NCBI GenBank assembly: GCA_900551145.1
Contig: URUQ01000033.1
Location: 1-11,186 of the forward strand
From: an uncultured Eubacteriales bacterium
Lineage (GTDB): Bacteria > Bacillota > Clostridia > Christensenellales > CAG-917
Reading direction: 5' to 3'
Length of the DNA stretch: 11,186 bases
The notes below the pieces were generated by a model. It searched no databases, was not told where the DNA came from, and saw only the letters and a program-made list of their open reading frames with translations. Positions 5,513 to 11,186 of the stretch are shown here, one piece after another (position 1 is the stretch's first letter; every line of letters begins with the position of its first letter). The translations under genes were made by a program, and so were the position numbers.

Positions 5513-7678
5513 ATGGACGAACAAAACAAAATCAACGTCGACGAAACAGTCGAAAACGAAGACTCTGTAGTAAGCGATCAAACGCAAGCAGACGAGACAC
5601 CGACGCCGATAAAGGCGCATATCGACAAAAAATTGCGCATTTTTGACGTGGTGTATCTTGCAATCTGCTCACTGTTTATGCTTGTAATGTGGTGCACGGG
5701 ATACAACTTCTTGCCTCTCGTTGCCAACATACTTGCAATCGTGGCGGGCGTGCTGATTTTTGCAAGAATGCTCATCAAAAAGAACGTCGGGCTCTATATG
5801 TGGATTGCCTATATGGTGTGTATCTGCGGGCTCTTCGTATTCTTCCTCATTTGGGGCGCGGAAAGTTTTGGAAAGAACCTTTGGTACAACCTCGTATTGG
5901 TGCTCTTCCCCGTACTTCTTGCCACGCTCGTATACGTTGCCAACCGCTTTATAAACAAACAAAAAGCGTTGCGCATTACGTGTGCGGTGTGCGCGTTCCT
6001 TATGGTTGGCACGGCTATCGTGTACGTATTCTTTATGAATTTGCGTTGCCGTCCGACAGCAAAAAGTCTGCAAGAAGGTCACGACGACTATTTGAAGAGC
6101 GTTGCGGACAAATACAAAACCGGTGACGACTCGCCAAACGTGTTGTTTATCCTTATGGACGATATGGCGTACAGCGATATCTCGGCGTACAGTTATCTCG
6201 GCAGTGCAAACGCCACGATAAACACCCCGAACATCGACTCAATTGCGGACGGCGGAATTATGATGGACAACTTCTATTCCGCATCTCCCGTATGCTCCCC
6301 GTCAAGATTTTCTATTCTTACCGGCAGATACTCGTCAAGAGGATATCTCGACAACGTCGTGTTCCCCAGCGATATTCAATCCAATCCGTGGTCTCCCACG
6401 CACTTCCTCAATCCCTATCAATTCCTCAACAACGTGGACGGAATTTTGGGCGACGAAATCACTTTTGCGGAAGTATTGCAACGCGCGGGTTACAGCACGG
6501 GTTGCATAGGCAAGTGGAATCTCGGCGATTATGGTCAATATCTGCCCACCAATCAAGGCTTTGACTACTTCTACGGCAGTTATTACGTCAACGATATGAC
6601 TCCGTACAACTGGGTTGAGGACTACGTGGACGCAGACGGCAACTTCCACTCCCAAGAAGTGCGCACGCACAAGGAAAATCTCGACCAATCGGAAAGCACT
6701 CGCTTGCTCACGGCGCAAATGATAAACTTCATCAGTTCCTCCGTTGAGAACGACGAAAAATTCCTTGCATACTACACCACTCCGTGGCCACACTTCCCCA
6801 TCTATTCGGACAACAACGGCAACGGCAAGGGTGATACCAACGACGACACCTATATCGATTGCATAGAGGAATTTGACAAATACCTCGGCGATATCCTCAA
6901 CTACCTCAAAACACACAAAAAAGGCGGTGAGGAATGTGCCGTGGGCGATGCGGACAACCTCTACGACAATACGCTCATCATATTCACGTCTGACAACGGC
7001 CCCGGCAGAGAGGGCGTCACGGGTGATATGAGAGGCAGAAAAAACACCACCTTCGAAGGCGGTATGAAAGTGCCTATCCTTGCAAGTTATCCCAACGGCA
7101 ACCTCGGCAAAGGCACGGCAATCGATAGCGTAAGCTACAATTACTATCCGTGGACAAACAACGACGTTGCAACATCACGCGACAACGTCGCAAGCAAGGT
7201 AAAATCGAGCGCAACGACGGGCACAACCAAGCATATCGACGCAAGCAGTATGAACTTTGACTTGTTCAACACCATCTTGCGCTACTGCGGTATCACCAAC
7301 GCCGATGGCAGCGTATATCTACCGTCCGACAGAATTATAGACGGTGCGGATTTGTACGACTTGTGGCAAGCGAGCGTCCCCACTTCCACGCGCGTGCACG
7401 ACAAGCTCTTCTACCTCAAAAAAGGCAAATGTCAAGCCGTGCAAATGGCGGTTGACGTAGACGGAGTCGTGTACGACTTCAAATACTTTGACAAGGTGCG
7501 CACCGAGAACTCGGCGTTTATCGACCAAGTTTACAAAAACTACCTCTTCAACCTCGACACCGACCCCGCGGAAGGATATTCCGTATCCAAAGATTTGCCG
7601 TGGGTTGCCGAGAAGTTGAACGCCGAACTCAAAGCCTTCCGCCAAGAGATGAAGACCAACCGTCGCGGTATTCTGTAA
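5513..7678 (+). CDS. Membrane-anchored type I sulfatase (five membrane helices plus extracytoplasmic sulfatase domain)
   Basis: The 721-residue protein has a polar N-terminus (1-40), five hydrophobic helices (about 43-61, 66-87, 94-115, 123-144, 153-175) and a large alkaline-phosphatase-fold domain from about 207. Sulfatase features are NVLFILMDD (209-217, metal-binding Asp pair), VCSPSR (260-265, the CxPSR signature whose C261 would become formylglycine), GKW at 333-335, PHFP at 426-429, FTSDNG at 491-496 and GRK...EGGMKVP at 508-521. These features imply hydrolysis of sulfate esters outside the membrane, and a formylglycine-generating enzyme elsewhere in the genome. Oddly, the usual GKWHLG reads GKWNLG, so the active-site His (H125 in human arylsulfatase A) is N336. 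The membrane topology resembles LtaS-type phosphoglycerol transferases, but the CxPSR motif argues for a sulfatase. Substrate unknown. Confidence 0.88.
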   Translation: MDEQNKINVDETVENEDSVVSDQTQADETPTPIKAHIDKKLRIFDVVYLAICSLFMLVMWCTGYNFLPLVANILAIVAGVLIFARMLIKKNVGLYMWIAYMVCICGLFVFFLIWGAESFGKNLWYNLVLVLFPVLLATLVYVANRFINKQKALRITCAVCAFLMVGTAIVYVFFMNLRCRPTAKSLQEGHDDYLKSVADKYKTGDDSPNVLFILMDDMAYSDISAYSYLGSANATINTPNIDSIADGGIMMDNFYSASPVCSPSRFSILTGRYSSRGYLDNVVFPSDIQSNPWSPTHFLNPYQFLNNVDGILGDEITFAEVLQRAGYSTGCIGKWNLGDYGQYLPTNQGFDYFYGSYYVNDMTPYNWVEDYVDADGNFHSQEVRTHKENLDQSESTRLLTAQMINFISSSVENDEKFLAYYTTPWPHFPIYSDNNGNGKGDTNDDTYIDCIEEFDKYLGDILNYLKTHKKGGEECAVGDADNLYDNTLIIFTSDNGPGREGVTGDMRGRKNTTFEGGMKVPILASYPNGNLGKGTAIDSVSYNYYPWTNNDVATSRDNVASKVKSSATTGTTKHIDASSMNFDLFNTILRYCGITNADGSVYLPSDRIIDGADLYDLWQASVPTSTRVHDKLFYLKKGKCQAVQMAVDVDGVVYDFKYFDKVRTENSAFIDQVYKNYLFNLDTDPAEGYSVSKDLPWVAEKLNAELKAFRQEMKTNRRGIL

Positions 7679-7695
7679 AACCGATTTAATGTCAC

Positions 7696-7734
7696 AAAAA
7701 AGAGCCTTATGACAAACGTCAAAGGCTCTTTTTT
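7696..7734. terminator. Strong terminator of the sulfatase gene
   Basis: A perfect 13-bp stem (7696-7708 with 7722-7734) ends in six T residues, with an inner TGAC/GTCA stem around AAAC and a bulged A at 7709. The A-rich 5' arm makes it potentially active in both directions. It lies 17 bases after the stop codon. Confidence 0.92.
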
Positions 7735-8076
7735 AAAATATTTTTATATTCTAATTAAGTGCGTCGTAACACTTTAAAATACAAGCATCACCCCTTCCCT
7801 TCGGGCTTTCCCCTATTGCTCAAACATGCGTCATTTCTCTACTTATACAAATATCGTTCGCAAGAGGGGAAATCGGCACTCACATAGAAGAGTATCGTCC
7901 TCTCATTATGCCACTTCGCCTGCGTAGCAGCTACGCAACAAAACGCCACGCATTCTCGTACTAATCGTCAAGTTCGGCGCTCAAAGGCTCGCCGCCTTGC
8001 GGCTCGAAAGTCCGTCTTCGAACGGACAGATACCGTGTATAAGAACACCTTGAATGAGCAAATACTATGTAAAAGT
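7735..8076. other. Gene-free region between convergent terminators, rich in small hairpins
   Basis: No coding sequence is supported. Visible hairpins are AAGTG-N8-CACTT (7757-7774), TGCGTAG-CAG-CTACGCA (7921-7937), GCCGC-CTT-GCGGC (7991-8003), GTCCGT-CTTCGA-ACGGAC (8010-8027) and GTGT-N6-ACAC (8035-8048). A larger fold is possible where AGAGG (7863-7867) pairs with CCTCT (7889-7893), enclosing ACTC/GAGT. No tRNA or known RNA family is recognised. Two of the hairpins share the 3-base-loop geometry of the array at 5359-5470 but lack its linker. Confidence 0.5.
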
Positions 8077-8104
8077 AAAAAACTGCGCCGTAGCGCAGTT
8101 TTTT
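8077..8104 (-). terminator. Terminator of the FAD oxidoreductase gene
   Basis: A perfect 12-bp stem (8077-8088 with 8093-8104) around loop CGTA, with A6 and T6 ends, starts two bases after the gene's stop codon on the minus strand. The symmetric tails would let it work in either direction. Confidence 0.9.
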
Positions 8105-8106
8105 AT

Positions 8107-9414
8107 TTATTTGTGATAAACCAGCTTCTCTATCTTGCTTTCCCACTTCGCAATCTTTTCTTCGTCGTAAGTTTCGGGAATTTTCTTTGCGATTTTTGCA
8201 GCTTTTTTGGAGCGCATAAGCATATCGTTCATCGCAAGGAGCAGAGGAAGTCTCGTCCAGCCTTTTGCAACTTTCACAACGAGGTCTTTGGGAGTCAACA
8301 CGATAAGTTTGCCCGTTGCGCCCGCCGCCATATTGCTGTCGTCCACGACGCCCTTTTCAAAGAGCCAATCGAGGTCTTGCGGTTTTGCGCCGAGCAACCA
8401 ACGTTTGAGTACGTCGACGCCGACGTGGTCCGCGCCGCGCATTTTGTAATACTTCACCTCGTATTGCCACAAATCTTCTTTCTTGACGGAGCCCGATTCG
8501 ATAATGGTATCGGCAAGAATGCACGCCGCTTTCATAGAGTTTTCGATACCGCTTCCAATCATAGGAATGGTCATAAAAGCCGCGTCACCGATTGCCACGT
8601 ATCCGTCCGTCATCATACGCGTGAGCGGATATCTTATAGGTATAATACAATTGATACCGCCACGGACAACTTCGTCGCTTATTATCGGATTTGACGCTTT
8701 AAGTGCCTTATACGCACGGTCAAACGTGTCTTTTGTTAGTTCTCCCGCTCTTCCGATTAGGATATTCACTGTGCCCGCGGGGTCTAATATACTCCAACTG
8801 ATGCCTTCTTCACCGAGGTGTTTGAGATATGCTCTGTTGGTGTTTTCGGGGTCTTTTACGCCCTCGACTTTCTTGTTAAAGGAGCGGTACGCCACGAAGA
8901 TTTCGTTCTTTTGAGGCATAGCGGTTATCCCCGCGCTCTTGGGCAACGACGCACGGAAAGGCGACATCGCGCCCGAGTTGTCAACCACGAGGTCGGCATA
9001 CACTTTTTCACCGCCTGCTAAGATACCTTTGACTTTGCCGTCCTCTATAATGAGAGAGTCCGCCTTTTGTCCGAGGTGGAAGTCCACAACGTCTTTTGCG
9101 CGGTCTATATATTGTTGTGCGAGTTTGCGACGCTCTGTTGACCAATCGAGTTGATTTTCGGGCAAATTGAGGTTGACCTCTATGCGCTCCGCAGGTGGCA
9201 CAAACGTCCAGTTGCGTTTGGTAAAATATGTGCCTTCTTTCGGAAGCGGAAGCCCGAACATATCGAATGCGTCGCGATTTACGTCGTCATGCCAGTCGTA
9301 CGATACGGTGTCGTAAGTGTCTTTTTCGTAAACGCTTACGTCATAACCCGCTCTTGCAAGCCTTTCGCTTGCAACCAACGACGCCATGCCGGCACCGATA
9401 AATACAATTTTCAT
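8107..9414 (-). CDS. FAD-dependent oxidoreductase of the geranylgeranyl reductase family (COG0644)
   Basis: The 435-residue protein has an N-terminal Rossmann nucleotide-binding site, VFIGAGMASLVASERLA, with a ribose-binding acidic residue E30. The last Gly of the usual GxGxxG is Ser (GAGMAS). The middle VVDNSGAMSPFRASLP (143-158) and the second FAD motif DGYVAIGDAAFMTIPMIGSG (270-289) are those of geranylgeranyl/digeranylgeranyl-glycerophospholipid reductases and FixC-like flavoproteins. These enzymes saturate isoprenoid chains or oxidise/reduce lipophilic substrates at the membrane; the substrate cannot be read from sequence. The C-terminal tail (about 400-435) is basic and helical. The ATG at 9412-9414 has AGGGG 5 bases upstream. 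It lies downstream of the M28-like gene, separated by a terminator, and probably has its own promoter. Confidence 0.85.
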   Translation of the reverse strand: MKIVFIGAGMASLVASERLARAGYDVSVYEKDTYDTVSYDWHDDVNRDAFDMFGLPLPKEGTYFTKRNWTFVPPAERIEVNLNLPENQLDWSTERRKLAQQYIDRAKDVVDFHLGQKADSLIIEDGKVKGILAGGEKVYADLVVDNSGAMSPFRASLPKSAGITAMPQKNEIFVAYRSFNKKVEGVKDPENTNRAYLKHLGEEGISWSILDPAGTVNILIGRAGELTKDTFDRAYKALKASNPIISDEVVRGGINCIIPIRYPLTRMMTDGYVAIGDAAFMTIPMIGSGIENSMKAACILADTIIESGSVKKEDLWQYEVKYYKMRGADHVGVDVLKRWLLGAKPQDLDWLFEKGVVDDSNMAAGATGKLIVLTPKDLVVKVAKGWTRLPLLLAMNDMLMRSKKAAKIAKKIPETYDEEKIAKWESKIEKLVYHK

Positions 9415-9432
9415 AATTACCCCTATGTTCTT

Positions 9433-9460
9433 ATTTTATATGAAAAAACGCATTTTGCAA
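9433..9460 (-). promoter_or_regulatory. Possible promoter of the FAD gene overlapping the preceding terminator
   Basis: On the minus strand TTGCAA (9455-9460, in the terminator loop and stem) is followed after 16 bases by TAAAAT (9433-9438). The transcript would start near 9425, about 10 bases before the ATG. The -35 match is only four of six. Confidence 0.35.
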
Positions 9461-9471
9461 TGCGTTTTTTC
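9442..9471 (-). terminator. Terminator of the marR / M28-like operon
   Basis: A perfect 13-bp stem (9442-9454 with 9459-9471) around loop TTGC, containing A6/T6 tails, begins one base after the stop codon of the M28-like gene. Confidence 0.9.
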
Positions 9472-9472
9472 T

Positions 9473-10678
9473 TCATTTATTATCCACCGCGTCCACGATA
9501 CGCACGCATGCCTCGTATGCCTTGGCAATGCACTTATCGTTGACGTTGTCGAAAGAGTCGTATCTCGTATGCAAATATTGCGGACATCTCTGACTATACC
9601 CCGTTATACTTGCGCTCTTAAAGCCTTGACGAGAGAACTCCGCACTGTCCGTCGCACCCAGCGTAAGTGCGCCTTTTGTGAGTGATTTTGCCGATTTTGA
9701 AATGAGATTTACGACGCTTGCGTCGTTTTTGACAAAGCCGTTGAGTTCTTTTGTATTCACTCTCAACGCCTCCGTTTCTCTCAACGTATCGAGGCAAACG
9801 AAGGTCGTCGGCACGTCGTTGTAGTCGTTTTTGTGCCTTTCGCACCACGCTTGTGCACCTCTTTGCCCTACACTTCCGCTACCGGTCAGAATTACGCCGA
9901 TTTGCGTATTTTGCACCTCTACGCCTTGCTCTTTCATACTTTCAAGCACCGCAAGCGCAACTTCGCAACCGCTCAAATCTTCGTTTGCGCCGTCAATGAC
10001 GCGTTTGGGATTGATGAGGAAGTAAAGGGATATCCACCCCGGCAAAAACGCTATTGCAACAAGCCCTACGATGAGCATTGCTCCGCTCGCTATGCTTGCG
10101 CCGAGACCGCCCACGATAACCCAATTGGCAATATTCGCGCCTACGAGGTATACGAGACCGATAAGCGACGATATTATGACAAAATCCATCGCACCGCCAC
10201 CGAGCCTATAAAGAAGTGTCCACTCTTTTGTGGCGTCTATATGAGCAACAAAAAATAGTCGGTTGCGTATCTCTCCGCTCGGATTTTTCACCGCGGTCAC
10301 GTTTTGAGAGGTCTTGACCTTGTAGAGAGGATCGAAAAAGTGCTTGCTTGCAATGAACTGAATAACGTATACCACCACGCCTATAACCGCCAGCAGTATA
10401 GACACCAATGCCGAAAAGAAATACGCCACGAAAGACAGCAACGCAAGCGACGCAACTATGCTTGCCCACGCAAAATAAGCGTCGGGCGCAACAGAAAACT
10501 TCTCCGTTTTCACGTCGTCGCACACCGCTTTTAGACGCCCCTCAAAATATTCGGCTGTCTGTTTTTCTCCCTCACTGCCCGCATCTCTTGCGCCGAAACG
10601 CTCGCAAATATCGGCAATATTGTCGCGCGCTTTTGCCGCGACTTCGTCCCTTTTTTCTTCTAATGCATCATAAATCAT
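9473..10678 (-). CDS. Membrane-embedded M28-family peptidase homologue with an altered active site
   Basis: The 401-residue protein has the M28 (aminopeptidase Y / Aeromonas aminopeptidase) fold signature: H146 and D148 in VAHID, GANEDLSG at 230-237, D297 in VCLDT, TDSAEFSRQGF at 343-353 and H370 in LHTRYDSFDN. About four or five hydrophobic segments (roughly 68-88, 90-110, 163-184, 186-212, 213-222) place one pair before the domain and the rest inserted between the first two metal ligands. The usual EExG segment reads TGSGSVG (265-271), so both the catalytic Glu and the neighbouring metal-ligand Glu are replaced by G268-S269, and the bridging Asp position is E233. Hydrolase activity is therefore doubtful. 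The start chosen is ATG 10676-10678 with GGGG upstream, not the GTG at 10688-10690; it overlaps the marR end by 11 bases. Confidence 0.82.
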   Translation of the reverse strand: MIYDALEEKRDEVAAKARDNIADICERFGARDAGSEGEKQTAEYFEGRLKAVCDDVKTEKFSVAPDAYFAWASIVASLALLSFVAYFFSALVSILLAVIGVVVYVIQFIASKHFFDPLYKVKTSQNVTAVKNPSGEIRNRLFFVAHIDATKEWTLLYRLGGGAMDFVIISSLIGLVYLVGANIANWVIVGGLGASIASGAMLIVGLVAIAFLPGWISLYFLINPKRVIDGANEDLSGCEVALAVLESMKEQGVEVQNTQIGVILTGSGSVGQRGAQAWCERHKNDYNDVPTTFVCLDTLRETEALRVNTKELNGFVKNDASVVNLISKSAKSLTKGALTLGATDSAEFSRQGFKSASITGYSQRCPQYLHTRYDSFDNVNDKCIAKAYEACVRIVDAVDNK

Positions 10679-11108
10679 TGTTATCCCCACTTTCGAGATT
10701 TTGAAGCATCAATTGAAGAAGCGCTTGCAATACGCGCTTTTCATTGTCCTCAAATCTTCTGAAAGCCACCCTATAAAACTTGTCGTTCGCTTCCGAAATA
10801 AGTTCGGCAACACGTTCCCCTTCCGACGTGAGTTCTAACATTTGTTCCCTTTTGTCGACGGGAGAAATGTTGATTTTGATAAGACCTTTGTCTTTGAGTT
10901 GTTTTACGCTACGCGAAACGAGCGCTTTCGAAACGCACGCAGACGCAGCGATATCGCTTGCCATACCAATCGAGCCTATGCCGGAAAGCACCACGATTTC
11001 GTTTGGCGTAAGGTTGTAATCTTTGAGTTCCCTCAACTGATAATCCGTGTAGGAACGCAAAAGTTTGCGGAAAGCCGCAAAGTAGTAAGCAGTATTTTTT
11101 AAGTCCAT
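10668..11108 (-). CDS. MarR-family winged-helix transcriptional regulator
   Basis: The 146-residue protein has the MarR layout: N-terminal dimerisation helix (1-30), winged helix-turn-helix (about 35-95) with recognition helix SKALVSRSVKQLKDKGLI (60-77) and the wing SPVDKREQMLELT (82-94) with the conserved D-x-R pair, and C-terminal dimerisation helices. Length is typical. MarR proteins bind palindromes as dimers and usually repress their own operon until a ligand binds; a single Cys (C58) lies near the recognition helix. The gene overlaps the M28-like gene by 11 bases, so that membrane protein is its likely target. No alternative ATG exists near the start, and the promoter lies so close that the mRNA is probably leaderless. 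Confidence 0.92.
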   Translation of the reverse strand: MDLKNTAYYFAAFRKLLRSYTDYQLRELKDYNLTPNEIVVLSGIGSIGMASDIAASACVSKALVSRSVKQLKDKGLIKINISPVDKREQMLELTSEGERVAELISEANDKFYRVAFRRFEDNEKRVLQALLQLMLQNLESGDNNDL

Positions 11109-11114
11109 AAAAGT

Positions 11115-11143
11115 ATTATATCATTGATTACTTCACCTTTCAA
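11115..11143 (-). promoter_or_regulatory. Strong promoter of the marR operon, adjacent to its start codon
   Basis: On the minus strand TTGAAA (11138-11143) and a perfect TATAAT (11115-11120) are exactly 17 bases apart. Only six bases separate the -10 box from the ATG at 11106-11108, so initiation at the usual distance falls on or next to the A of the start codon. Confidence 0.7.
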
Positions 11144-11171
11144 GAAGAAAGTTTACAATATCAACAATATA

Positions 11172-11185
11172 CATACAACTGTATG
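11172..11185. promoter_or_regulatory. Candidate operator palindrome CATACA-AC-TGTATG
   Basis: A perfect 6-bp inverted repeat with a 2-base centre lies about 28 bases upstream of the marR -35 box, at the window edge. It could be a regulator site for marR or for a divergent gene outside the window. Confidence 0.3.
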
Positions 11186-11186
11186 C

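Noticed and set aside
6335..6916. 193-codon minus-strand frame inside the sulfatase gene
   Set aside because: It is antisense to a clear sulfatase domain; the frame stays open because of the codon bias of the real gene.
7990..8030. tRNA-like or tRNA-relic structure
   Set aside because: Two adjacent hairpins resemble arms, but no acceptor stem, D-arm sequence or proper T-loop can be assembled.
7961..8146. Short minus-strand frame at the end of the FAD gene
   Set aside because: It spans the terminator and hairpins and its translation is not protein-like.

Overview
The window looks like chromosomal DNA of a low-to-mid GC bacterium of the Bacillota (Clostridia-like) type. Promoters resemble sigma-A sites (TTGACA/TATAAT), most starts have purine-rich ribosome binding sites, and terminators are U-tailed hairpins. 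Families such as the MarR and XRE regulators, TcdA, Dtd and a COG0116-type THUMP methyltransferase fit this. No rRNA, tRNA, transposase, phage gene or CRISPR array was found. The species cannot be named from the sequence.

Left block (about 286-4472, minus strand): six genes read leftward from a recognisable promoter near 4500-4527. In transcription order they are a small membrane protein with an HEYGH metalloprotease-like motif, TcdA (cyclises t6A in tRNA), a THUMP-domain rRNA methyltransferase, D-aminoacyl-tRNA deacylase (dtd), a low-molecular-weight tyrosine phosphatase and an AlkD-like DNA glycosylase. The last three are packed with a 1-base gap and an 8-base overlap. Four of the six deal with tRNA, rRNA or DNA modification and quality control. 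Left of the block (1-285) lie four copies of a short ACAC-N5-GTGT inverted repeat spaced 51-60 bp apart.

Middle block (4473-7734, plus strand): a divergent promoter drives a small XRE regulator that ends in a strong terminator. A 600-base region follows. It holds a promoter, a 41-codon remnant of the C-terminal end of a TrkH-type potassium transporter, and an array of five hairpins with different but self-complementary stems joined by a constant ATATCAC linker. This leads directly into a 721-residue protein with five membrane helices and an extracytoplasmic type I sulfatase domain, closed by a long terminator.

Right block (8107-11108, minus strand): a MarR regulator whose promoter places the transcription start almost on its ATG (probably leaderless) overlaps a membrane-embedded M28-family peptidase homologue that has lost the usual Glu-Glu pair. 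A terminator and then an FAD-dependent oxidoreductase of the geranylgeranyl-reductase family follow. The 340 bases between the convergent terminators (7735-8076) have no gene but several short hairpins.

The signals most worth a second look are the covarying hairpin array with the TrkH remnant it terminates (5242-5470), the substitutions at catalytic positions in the sulfatase and the M28 homologue, and the spaced inverted repeats at the left edge.
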